Of a stretch of DNA of 7,437 nucleotides, positions 1 to 5,849 are shown in pieces. The notes beneath the pieces were generated by a model. It ran no database searches. It had not been told where the DNA came from and was given only the letters and a program-made list of their open reading frames with translations. The position numbers and the translations under genes are program-made. Numbering within the stretch: the stretch's first letter is position 1; each line of letters begins with the position of its first letter. The DNA comes from Giesbergeria sp. (lineage in GTDB: Bacteria > Pseudomonadota > Gammaproteobacteria > Burkholderiales > Burkholderiaceae_C): positions 1-7,437 of the forward strand of contig JAGOCN010000078.1 of the NCBI GenBank assembly GCA_017998735.1, read 5' to 3'.

Positions 1-585
1 CTGCTGGCCCTGCTGGTGCTCTCGGGCGTGCACCTCTACGACCGTGCCACCTGGGCCATGGAGGTGGCGCCCGTGGTGTTGGCCGTGCCACTGCTGTGGT
101 TCACACACCGGCGTTTTCCGCTGACCCCGGTGCTGTATGCCTGCATTTTTGTGCACGCAGCGGTGCTGATGCTGGGCGGCGCCTATTCCTATGCCCGCGT
201 GCCACTGGGCTTTGAGATCCAGCAGTTCTGGGGTCTGGACAGAAACCCCTACGACAAGATTGGCCACTTTGTGCAGGGCTTTGTGCCGGCGCTGGCCGCT
301 CGCGAAATCCTGCTGAGGGGCCGGCATGTGTCGGGGCGCAGGATGCTGGCGTTTGTGGTGGTGTGCATTGCCCTGGCCATCAGCGCCACCTACGAGCTGA
401 TCGAATGGGGCGCGGCCCTGGCCCTGGGGCAAGGGGCAGACGAATTTCTGGGCACGCAGGGCGACCCCTGGGACACGCAGTCGGACATGCTTTTTGCCCT
501 GGTTGGCGCCTGCGCGTCGCTGCTGCTGCTCTCACCGGTGCACGACCGGCAACTGGCCGCGCTGAAAACCCGCAGGCCGGTCTGA
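1..585 (+). CDS. DUF2238 (YjdF-like) inner-membrane protein, 5'-truncated by the window edge
   Basis: The frame is open from base 1, so the true start lies outside the window; a GTG at 16 is only an internal candidate. The visible 194 residues match the DUF2238 family, whose E. coli member is YjdF, a polytopic inner-membrane protein of unknown function. Conserved signatures seen: GGAYSYA (59-65), YDKIGHFVQGFVPAL (84-98) followed by ARE, ATYELIEW (129-136), and FLGTQGDPWDTQSDM (149-163), with many charged residues inside or next to hydrophobic stretches. Hydrophobic segments lie at about 22-36, 43-60, 86-103, 115-137 and 162-177, consistent with several membrane spans. From memory the family is roughly 200-210 residues, so only about 15-20 N-terminal residues should be missing. 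It converges on the glutathione transferase gene. Family assignment is firm; no biochemical role can be given. Confidence 0.9.
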   Translation: MLALLVLSGVHLYDRATWAMEVAPVVLAVPLLWFTHRRFPLTPVLYACIFVHAAVLMLGGAYSYARVPLGFEIQQFWGLDRNPYDKIGHFVQGFVPALAAREILLRGRHVSGRRMLAFVVVCIALAISATYELIEWGAALALGQGADEFLGTQGDPWDTQSDMLFALVGACASLLLLSPVHDRQLAALKTRRPV

Positions 586-612
586 ACGCTTTCTGCAGCA
601 AGCGCCGGGTTT

Positions 613-667
613 TGCTATCGAAACAGGAGCTGCTGGCGCAGGCTGCGCCTGCGCTGGAGGCACTTTT
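613..667 (+). repeat. REP-like hairpin repeat, copy 1
   Basis: This 55-base element lies between two convergent genes. Its core is an inverted repeat, GCGCAGG (636-642) and CCTGCGC (648-654) around CTGCG, preceded by a degenerate smaller arm pair (GCTAT at 614-618 and GGAGC at 626-630) and followed by TGGAGGCAC and a T run (664-668). The reverse complement of 7076-7130 aligns without gaps at 39 of 55 positions by hand count. The pattern GCTAT...AGCTGC...GCGC...GCGCTGGAGGC resembles short intergenic repeats I associate with Comamonadaceae genomes; that link is from memory. It could act as a weak bidirectional terminator for the two convergent genes. Confidence 0.65.
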
Positions 668-727
668 TGCCAAAATCTGCACGCCTGTCGCAACCGCTGC
701 AGGCCTGTCCGGGGCCATCCGCCCAGG

Positions 728-1471
728 CTATGCAGCCGGCCGGGCCGGAATTTCCACGCCGCGCTGCACCGCCGGGCGCGCTGCCCAGGCGTCCAGCACG
801 CGGCGCACCTGGGTGAAGCGCTCGAAGCCGACCAGCCCACCCGCGTCGTAGAAGCCCACCAGGTTGCGCACCCACGGCAGGATGGCGATGTCGGCCACCG
901 AGTAGCTGCTGCCCATCACCCAGTCGCGCCCGGCCAGGCGCTGGTCCAGCACCGCCAGCAGGCGCTGGCACTCGGCCACCAGGCGGTCGCGCGGGCGTTT
1001 GTCCTCAAAGTCCTTGCCGGCGAACTTGTGAAAGAAACCCAGCTGGCCAAACATCGGGCCGAGGCCCCCCATCTGCCACATCAGCCACTGCAATGTTTCG
1101 TAGCGCGCCGCGCCGCTGGCGGGCAGCAGCTGGCCGGTCTTGTCGGCCAGGTAGACCAGGATGGCGCCGGACTCGAACAGCGCCAGCGGCGCACCGCCCG
1201 GCCCATCAGGGTCGAGGATGGCGGGAATCTTGTTGTTCGGGTTCAGCGACAGGAATTCGGGCGAATTCTGGTCGTCGGTTTCAAAATTCACCGTGTGCGG
1301 CTCGTACAGCAGGCCGGTTTCTTCCAGCATCACCGACACCTTCACGCCGTTTGGCGTGGGCAGCGAATACAGCTGCAGGCGCTCGGGGTGGCGGGCGGGC
1401 CATTTTTGCGTGATGGCAAAGGCGGACAGGTCGGGCGTGGAGGGTGCGGGTGCGGGTGCGGGTGCAGTCAT
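728..1471 (-). CDS. Glutathione S-transferase family protein (YfcG/YghU-like, Nu-class)
   Basis: A 247-residue cytosolic GST-fold protein. The thioredoxin-like N-terminal domain covers about 32-112 and the helical C-terminal domain about 122-235. It shows TPNG at 39-42, where YfcG/YghU enzymes use Thr and Asn instead of Tyr/Ser/Cys for glutathione or glutathione disulfide; NPNNKIPAI at 77-85 with the cis-proline; and the glutathione-contacting ESG (100-102) in FESGAILVYLADKTG. WLMWQMGGLGPMFGQ (129-143) and YSVADIAILPW (190-200) are also typical. Known members reduce disulfides with glutathione and show peroxidase activity; the same role is inferred here. An extension of about 30 residues precedes the domain, as in YghU, and begins with a Pro-Ala repeat. 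It starts 14 bp after the kinase stop codon, so co-transcription is likely; only a weak AAAGAA-type ribosome site lies upstream. The exact substrate is unknown. Confidence 0.92.
   Translation of the reverse strand: MTAPAPAPAPSTPDLSAFAITQKWPARHPERLQLYSLPTPNGVKVSVMLEETGLLYEPHTVNFETDDQNSPEFLSLNPNNKIPAILDPDGPGGAPLALFESGAILVYLADKTGQLLPASGAARYETLQWLMWQMGGLGPMFGQLGFFHKFAGKDFEDKRPRDRLVAECQRLLAVLDQRLAGRDWVMGSSYSVADIAILPWVRNLVGFYDAGGLVGFERFTQVRRVLDAWAARPAVQRGVEIPARPAA
1443..1466. repeat. Four-copy hexanucleotide tandem repeat in the GST N-terminus
   Basis: GGTGCG occurs at 1443-1448, 1449-1454 and 1455-1460, then GGTGCA at 1461-1466. On the coding (minus) strand it encodes the Ala-Pro run at residues 2-10 of the glutathione transferase, directly after the start codon. 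Since the unit is six bases, gain or loss of a copy keeps the frame and changes the tail by two residues. Confidence 0.85.
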
Positions 1472-1485
1472 GGCAATCGTTCTTT

Positions 1486-4386
1486 TCAGTGCGGTGGGGA
1501 AGGGTTTGGCGCTGCCAGGGTCGGCAGCGGCGCACGGCTCTGGTAGGCCAGCACATGGCGAATCTTGCTGGCCAGCGCGTCCTGTGTGTAGGGCTTGCCG
1601 AGCAGATCGAGGCCCGGGTCCAGCCGGCCGCCATGCACGATGGCATCCTGCGCATAGCCCGAGGTGAACAGCACCGCCATGTGCGGCCGGCGCTCGCGTG
1701 CCAGCCGCGCCATCTCAGGGCTGCGCAGGCTGCCGGGCATCACCACATCGGTGAACAGCAGGTCGATGTGCACGCCGGTGTCCACGATGGCCAGCGCGCT
1801 GGCGGCGTCGCGTGCCTGCAGCACGGTGTAACCCAGTTGCTGCAGCAGCTCGACCACGGTGGCGCGCACGCCATCGTCGTCTTCGGCCACCAGAATGGTT
1901 TCGCTGCCGCCGGGGCCGTCCTGCTGCGGTGCGGACAGGGCCGGCGCCTCGTCGTCCAGGCTGCGCGGCAGGTACAGCTTGACGGTGGTGCCGTGGCCCG
2001 GTTCGCTGAACACCTTCACATGCCCGCCCGACTGCTTGATGAAGCCATAGACCATTGACAGCCCCAGGCCCGTGCCCTTGCCCTCGGGCTTGGTCGAGTA
2101 AAACGGCTCGAACGCCCGCAGCAGCACCTCGGGCGACATGCCGCTGCCGGTGTCGGTCACCACCAGCAGCACATACTGCCCCGCCACCAGATCGGTCTGC
2201 TGGCGCGCATAGGCCTCGTCCAGCAGGGCGTTGCGCGCCTCGATGGTCAGGCGGCCGCTGCCCTCCATGGCGTCGCGGGCGTTGATGGCCAGGTTGAGCA
2301 GCGCGTTTTCCACCTGCGTCGGGTCCACCAGCGAATTCCACAGACCGTCGGCGACCACGGTTTCCACCGCAATGCCCTCGCCCAGCGTGCGGCGCAGCAG
2401 CTCTTCCAGCCCGGTCACAAAGCGCCCCAGGTTCACGGTTTTGGGTTCGAGCGGCTGGCGGCGCGAGAACGCCAGCAGCTGGCTGGCCAGCTTGGCAGCG
2501 CGGCGCACGCCGTCCAGCGCGTTTTTCACATAGCCCTGGGCGCGCTCCTGCCCCGCCACGCTGCGCCCGAGCAACTGCAGGTTGCCCGAGATGACCTGCA
2601 GCAGGTTGTTGAAATCGTGCGCCACGCCGCCGGTCAGCTGGCCGATGCTTTCCATCTTCTGCGCTTGGTGCAGCGCCGCCTCGGTGCGCCGGTGCGACAG
2701 CGCAGCCTCGCGGTCGGCCGTGATGTCGCGCCCCACGGCATGCACCAGACCGCCCTCGGGCACTGCCGTCCACATCAGCAGGCAATAGCTGCCATTGCGG
2801 CGCCGGTAGCGGTTTTCAAACCGGAAGGTGGACAGGCCCTGTCCAAGCCGTCCCATTTCTGCGCGGGTGGAGGCCTGGTCTTCCGGGTGCAGAAATTCAA
2901 AGAAATTGCGTCCCACCAGCTCGTTCGGCTCCCATCCCAGCAGGGCGTTCCAGGCGGGGTTGATGGACACCAGCGTGCCCTCCAGGTCGCACACCAGCAT
3001 CAGGTCGGTGGACAGGCGCCACATGCGGTCGCGCTCGGTGGTGCGCGCCGCCACCTGCTGCTCCAGGTGGTCGTTCAGGTGCGCCAGCGCGCGCGCGGTG
3101 TGCTTTTGCTCGTCGATGTCGGTGTTGGTGCCGACCCAGCGCGTGATGCGGCCCTGGGCATCGCGGATCGGCTGGGCGCGCGACAAATGCCAGAAATACC
3201 CACCATCGGCGCGCCGCAGCCGGAACTCGACCTCGTAGGGCTGGCCGCTGATCAGTGCCCGCGCCCACTGGCGGTGCGCCTGCGGCACGTCGTCGGGGTG
3301 CACCATGTCGTCCCAGCTGCGGCTTTGCATTTCCTGCAGGCTCTGGCCGCTGTAGCTGAGCAGCCGGTCGTTGAACCAGTCCAGGTGTCCGTCGGGCCGC
3401 GCTGCCCAGACGTGGTTGGGCATGGCCTGGGCAAATTCAAGCATCTGGTGCTCGCTGGCCCGCACCGCCGCCTCGGCCTCAACGCGCGCCGTGACGTCCG
3501 AGCCTTCGACAAAGATGCCAATCACCTGGTCGGCGCTGTCGCGCAGCGGCTGGAACACCAGGTCCACATAGCGCTGCTCGGGCGCGGCGCCCGGCGTGCG
3601 CTGCAGCAATGCCGGCAGCGAATGGCCATAAAACGCCTCGCCCGTGTGGTAGGCCTTGTCCAGCTGCTCGAAAAATCCCTGGCCTTCAATGTCCGGAATG
3701 GCATCTCGCACCGGTTTGCCCAGCACATCGCGGTGGCCAATCAGCTGCATGTAGGCCGGGTTGGTGAGATCGAACACATGGTCTGGCCCGCGCAGCAGGG
3801 CCATGAAGCTGGGCGTCTGGGCAAACATGCGGTGCAGGCGCTCGCGCTCGCTGCCAACACTCCGCTGGGCAAGCACCCTGGCGCTGGTTTCGGCCACGAT
3901 GGCCACCACCGCCACCGGCGTGCCGGCAGCGTCCAGCACCGGCGAATAGTCCAGGTCGATCCACACCTGCTCCGGCTCGCCGCTGCGGTACAGCATGAAT
4001 TCCTGGTCCTTGTACGACAGTGTCTGGCCGGCCAGGCACTTCGCCAGTACATGGTCGTTGAAGTCCGTGACCTCGGGCCAGGTCTCGCGCACCGGCTTGC
4101 CCAGGCTGCCGGGGTGGCGCTTGCCGGCAAACACCGCATAGCTGTCGTTGTAGAGCATCACGCCCTCGTACCCCCAGAGCATCACCATCGGCACCTGCGA
4201 ACGCAGCATCAGTGCCAGGGGCGCGGTCATGCTTTCGGGCCAGCTGGCCAGCGGCCCCAGCGGGGTGCGGCCCCAGTCAAAGGCGGCAATCAGTGCGCCC
4301 ATGGCACCAGGCGCCTGCAGAAAGAGGTGCGGACCCGGGATGGCAGCACCCGGTGGGTGGGCAGCGGGCAGTGAAGGTGGGTGCAT
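1486..4386 (-). CDS. PAS-rich hybrid sensor histidine kinase/response regulator
   Basis: A 966-residue kinase with no signal peptide or membrane span, hence probably cytoplasmic. An N-terminal module carries the GALIAAFDWGRTPLGPLASWP signature (30-50) and a PAS-like fold to about 170. PAS domains follow at about 183-300, 312-427 (with PAC-like RRADGGYFWHLSRAQPI) and 453-560, and a predicted coiled coil at 432-455. The HisKA segment has phosphoacceptor His590 in GGVAHDFNNLL. The ATPase domain has the N box (NLAINARDAM, 698-707), G1 (DTGSGM, 745-750), F box (FEPFYSTK, 759-766) and G2 (GKGTGLGL, 769-776). The C-terminal receiver (830-945) has acidic residues 835-838, phosphoacceptor Asp880, Thr908 and Lys931. 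All catalytic residues are present. No HPt domain or output regulator is visible, so the phosphorelay partner lies elsewhere. The signal is unknown. The start at 4386 lacks a good ribosome site; Met29 (4302) is an alternative. Confidence 0.95.
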   Translation of the reverse strand: MHPPSLPAAHPPGAAIPGPHLFLQAPGAMGALIAAFDWGRTPLGPLASWPESMTAPLALMLRSQVPMVMLWGYEGVMLYNDSYAVFAGKRHPGSLGKPVRETWPEVTDFNDHVLAKCLAGQTLSYKDQEFMLYRSGEPEQVWIDLDYSPVLDAAGTPVAVVAIVAETSARVLAQRSVGSERERLHRMFAQTPSFMALLRGPDHVFDLTNPAYMQLIGHRDVLGKPVRDAIPDIEGQGFFEQLDKAYHTGEAFYGHSLPALLQRTPGAAPEQRYVDLVFQPLRDSADQVIGIFVEGSDVTARVEAEAAVRASEHQMLEFAQAMPNHVWAARPDGHLDWFNDRLLSYSGQSLQEMQSRSWDDMVHPDDVPQAHRQWARALISGQPYEVEFRLRRADGGYFWHLSRAQPIRDAQGRITRWVGTNTDIDEQKHTARALAHLNDHLEQQVAARTTERDRMWRLSTDLMLVCDLEGTLVSINPAWNALLGWEPNELVGRNFFEFLHPEDQASTRAEMGRLGQGLSTFRFENRYRRRNGSYCLLMWTAVPEGGLVHAVGRDITADREAALSHRRTEAALHQAQKMESIGQLTGGVAHDFNNLLQVISGNLQLLGRSVAGQERAQGYVKNALDGVRRAAKLASQLLAFSRRQPLEPKTVNLGRFVTGLEELLRRTLGEGIAVETVVADGLWNSLVDPTQVENALLNLAINARDAMEGSGRLTIEARNALLDEAYARQQTDLVAGQYVLLVVTDTGSGMSPEVLLRAFEPFYSTKPEGKGTGLGLSMVYGFIKQSGGHVKVFSEPGHGTTVKLYLPRSLDDEAPALSAPQQDGPGGSETILVAEDDDGVRATVVELLQQLGYTVLQARDAASALAIVDTGVHIDLLFTDVVMPGSLRSPEMARLARERRPHMAVLFTSGYAQDAIVHGGRLDPGLDLLGKPYTQDALASKIRHVLAYQSRAPLPTLAAPNPSPPH

Positions 4387-4618
4387 GCGACGCCTGTGCG
4401 TGGATTACAAAACGGGACGGGGTGGGTGCGCACGGCAGGCGGCGCGCTGAAACACGGGATGGGCAAAAGCAGCAAGGCCAGCAAGGCACATGCCCGGACA
4501 CTGTGGCAAGCGCAGTCTGGCGCCCGCCGCGCCGGCCTGGCGCGTGTCTGCACTTGCCCGGCAGTGCGCAAAAGGCAGGCTGCGCGCCCGGCGCGGCCCG
4601 CCGGTCAGGCGGGCCAGG
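4387..4618. other. Intergenic gap upstream of the kinase gene
   Basis: This 232-bp stretch should hold the promoter of the kinase-GST operon on the minus strand, but I find no convincing -35/-10 pair. It contains a small 9-bp tandem repeat, CAGCAAGGC at 4470-4478 and 4479-4487, and a GC hairpin at its right end (listed separately). Open frames crossing it look like shadows caused by high GC content, and none resembles a known protein. Confidence 0.5.
4595..4615 (-). terminator. GC-rich hairpin just after the CxxC protein gene
   Basis: GGCCCGCC (4595-4602) and GGCGGGCC (4608-4615) form a perfect 8-bp stem with a 5-base loop, 3 bases beyond the stop codon of the minus-strand small gene. No T run follows directly on that strand (the next bases are GC-rich), so it is not a canonical intrinsic terminator. 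It may protect a 3' end or cause pausing, or assist termination by another route. Confidence 0.45.
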
Positions 4619-4870
4619 TCAGCGGCCCACCACCGACCAGCCTGCATGCAGGTTCTTTTTGTCATTTTCGTATTCCCAGGCGGTGCTGCAGCGGTCGCAC
4701 TGGTAGCGCGTCACCGTCACCTCGGTGCCGCCGCGCATTTCCTTGCGGTTGCCGCGCTGCACCAGTTCGGGGTGCCCCGGCGCGCGGCGCCAGTTGCGCT
4801 GGATGCCGGCACAGGCTTCGCACAGCTCCATCTTCTTGAGTTCTTGTTGGCGGGCGCGGTCTTTGGTCAT
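4619..4870 (-). CDS. Small CxxC/CxxC protein, probable zinc ribbon, function unknown
   Basis: Encodes 83 residues. CEAC (17-20) and CDRC (58-61) form two CxxC knuckles separated by 37 residues, the spacing of a small zinc ribbon. Between them is a basic stretch with RNWRRAPGHPELVQRGNRKEMRGG-like content (positions 25-48), then TRYQCDRCSTAWEYENDK, where the second knuckle precedes an aromatic/acidic segment. The N-terminus is rich in Lys, Arg and Gln. I recall similar uncharacterised proteins in Betaproteobacteria but cannot name a family. Zinc binding is inferred from the four cysteines; a nucleic-acid role is only a possibility. The ATG at 4870 was chosen because the charged stretch before the first CxxC looks genuine; no clear ribosome site precedes it, and Met14 (4831) is an alternative. 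It is divergent from the DUF2382 gene pair and followed by a GC hairpin. Confidence 0.75.
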   Translation of the reverse strand: MTKDRARQQELKKMELCEACAGIQRNWRRAPGHPELVQRGNRKEMRGGTEVTVTRYQCDRCSTAWEYENDKKNLHAGWSVVGR

Positions 4871-4977
4871 GGAAAGGTGTAGTGCAAAAGGAGGAATGGC
4901 ACTGCCGGCATTGGCCGGCGCAGCGCATGGCTGGCTACTGTAACGAAGGCGTGGCCCGGGCCGTTGGCACCCTGCAC

Positions 4978-5000
4978 TTTGCCCACGCCGGCAGGGCAAA
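4978..5000. promoter_or_regulatory. 7-bp inverted repeat in the divergent gap
   Basis: TTTGCCC (4978-4984) and GGGCAAA (4994-5000) are perfect complements around a 9-base spacer, and TTTT follows at 5001-5004. It lies between the divergent CxxC gene and the first DUF2382 gene. It could be a regulator-binding site or an RNA hairpin with a short T run that would act on plus-strand transcripts. Its role is not determined. Confidence 0.35.
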
Positions 5001-5007
5001 TTTTGCA

Positions 5008-5019
5008 GGCTTGCAAGCC
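5008..5019. promoter_or_regulatory. Perfect 12-bp palindrome, possible operator
   Basis: GGCTTGCAAGCC is its own reverse complement. It lies in the 290-bp divergent gap (4871-5160), 8 bases after the 7-bp inverted repeat. Its position between two divergent genes suits a dimeric regulator, but no regulator is encoded in the window and no promoter elements could be placed confidently nearby. Confidence 0.35.
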
Positions 5020-5136
5020 AGCCGTACCGCTGCGCGCAAGCACCTTCCACTGCCCGCTTACCTGGACAGCAGCTGCTCCCCAGGCCTACACAGGGGGCGC
5101 ATTGCAGCCGCAAGCTCAGGGGCCAACGTCCTACGC

Positions 5137-5157
5137 AGGCAGCAAAAACAGCTGCCT
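5137..5157 (+). promoter_or_regulatory. Hairpin directly before the start codon of the first DUF2382 gene
   Basis: AGGCAGC (5137-5143) and GCTGCCT (5151-5157) form a perfect 7-bp stem with an A-rich 7-base loop, ending 3 bases before the ATG at 5161. It occupies the place where a ribosome site should be, and the only weak AGG candidate is in the left arm. If the start is right, this stem would hinder ribosome binding. Confidence 0.45.
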
Positions 5158-5160
5158 ACC

Positions 5161-5745
5161 ATGAAAAGCATGACGCCTTCAGACATTGACACCCCCGCAT
5201 CCCACGCTGTTCAGGGCGGGCCGCAAAGCCTTCCTGCTGCAGCAGAAATGCAGGCAGAGCGCTGGCCTTTCGAGGCAGCAGGCGATATGGCTGCGCACCC
5301 TGCCGACCAGCGTTCAGAAGGCACTTTGCCGGTCATTGAAGAGATGGCCAGGGTGCAGGTGGTGGAAGTGGACCAGGGCGGCTGGCGCATTTCCAAGAAG
5401 GTGTCGGTCACCGAGCAGCAGGTGGACGAAGAACTGAAGGACTTCAGCGTCCAGATCGAGCGCCGACCCATGGGCATCCGGCTGGAAGGCAACGAAGTGC
5501 CAGAAGCGCGCTACGAAGGCAACACGCTGGTGATCTCAGTCGTGGAAGAGGTGCTGGTGACGGAAAAGCGCCTGGTGCTGGTGGAAGAGGTGCGCATCAC
5601 GGGAACGCATGGCACGCACCGCGCGCCGCAGCAGGTCAGCCTGCGCAAGGAAACCGTGTCGGTCGAGCGCCTGGCGCCAGAGGCTGCAGAAGCCCCCGCG
5701 CCTGGCCAGCCGGCAAGCGCACAGACCAGTGAAAAACCGAAGTGA
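5161..5745 (+). CDS. DUF2382 (YsnF/AvaK-type) domain protein
   Basis: A 194-residue hydrophilic protein. The first 54 residues are low in structure and rich in Ala, Pro and Asp. From about 55 to 170 it carries a DUF2382-type domain: LPVIEEMARV, then WRISKKVSVTEQQVDEEL, VQIERRPMG, NTLVISVVEEVLVTEKRLVLVEEVRI and VSLRKETVSVERL, alternating charged and hydrophobic residues as in YsnF/AvaK beta-repeat segments. The tail (173-194) is Ala/Pro-rich and probably disordered. DUF2382 proteins are often linked to general stress, but their molecular action is unknown. A second DUF2382 gene follows 104 bp downstream, suggesting duplication or joint function. The start is uncertain: no good ribosome site precedes 5161, a hairpin sits there instead, and ATG 5170 is in frame. 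The conserved domain is unaffected by this choice. Confidence 0.85.
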   Translation: MKSMTPSDIDTPASHAVQGGPQSLPAAAEMQAERWPFEAAGDMAAHPADQRSEGTLPVIEEMARVQVVEVDQGGWRISKKVSVTEQQVDEELKDFSVQIERRPMGIRLEGNEVPEARYEGNTLVISVVEEVLVTEKRLVLVEEVRITGTHGTHRAPQQVSLRKETVSVERLAPEAAEAPAPGQPASAQTSEKPK

Positions 5746-5773
5746 ATTGAAGCGAATTGAATTGAATTGAATC
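5744..5773. repeat. GAATT pentanucleotide tandem repeat
   Basis: Six consecutive five-base units: GAATT, GAAGC, GAATT, GAATT, GAATT, GAATC. The array begins within the stop codon of the first DUF2382 gene (5743-5745) and runs into the gap before the second. It is AT-rich against a GC-rich background. Changes in copy number would alter the leader length of the second gene, not either protein. Confidence 0.85.
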
Positions 5774-5780
5774 TGCAACC

Positions 5781-5810
5781 GCCCGCACTGGCCGAAAGGC
5801 CGAAACGGGC
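5781..5810 (+). promoter_or_regulatory. Leader hairpin with GAAA tetraloop
   Basis: An outer stem, GCCCG (5781-5785) with CGGGC (5806-5810), and an inner stem, GGCC (5790-5793) with GGCC (5798-5801), are separated by a symmetric 4x4 internal loop and capped by GAAA (5794-5797), a GNRA-type tetraloop. It is in the leader of the second DUF2382 gene, 26 bases before its ribosome site. Confidence 0.45.
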
Positions 5811-5819
5811 AGACCAACC

Positions 5820-5833
5820 GCCCGGCAACGGGC
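5820..5833 (+). promoter_or_regulatory. Leader hairpin with GCAA tetraloop beside the ribosome site
   Basis: GCCCG (5820-5824) and CGGGC (5829-5833) enclose GCAA, another GNRA tetraloop. The stem ends 3 bases before the AAGGAG ribosome site. Its left arm is also complementary to the CGGGC arm at 5806-5810, so this hairpin and the upstream one could exchange partners. Confidence 0.45.
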
Positions 5834-5836
5834 ACC

Positions 5837-5842
5837 AAGGAG
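5837..5842 (+). promoter_or_regulatory. Shine-Dalgarno site AAGGAG
   Basis: AAGGAG lies 7 bases before the ATG at 5850, an ideal spacing. It is the clearest ribosome-binding site in the window and fixes the start of the second DUF2382 gene. Confidence 0.85.
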
Positions 5843-5849
5843 TACGAAA

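Noticed and set aside
2617..4374. A 585-codon open frame on the plus strand, antisense to the kinase gene
   Set aside because: It mirrors the kinase coding frame in GC-rich DNA. Its translation has no recognisable domain and is rich in His, Arg, Val and Ala as expected of a shadow, whereas the minus strand encodes complete kinase motifs.
4890..4942. A 15-codon leader peptide with GGAGG directly before an ATG at 4895
   Set aside because: There is no spacing between the GGAGG and the ATG, so initiation is unlikely, and the peptide shows no attenuator-like codon run.
4964..4984. Possible sigma-54 promoter (TGGCAC followed by TTGC)
   Set aside because: The spacing between the two elements is 8 bases instead of the required 5, so the -24/-12 geometry is wrong.
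4882..5160. Upstream extension of the first DUF2382 gene to a GTG at 4882
   Set aside because: The extra 93 residues look non-conserved and cross the inverted repeats of the divergent gap. The GGAGG at 4890-4894 lies within this extension and so cannot serve the GTG.
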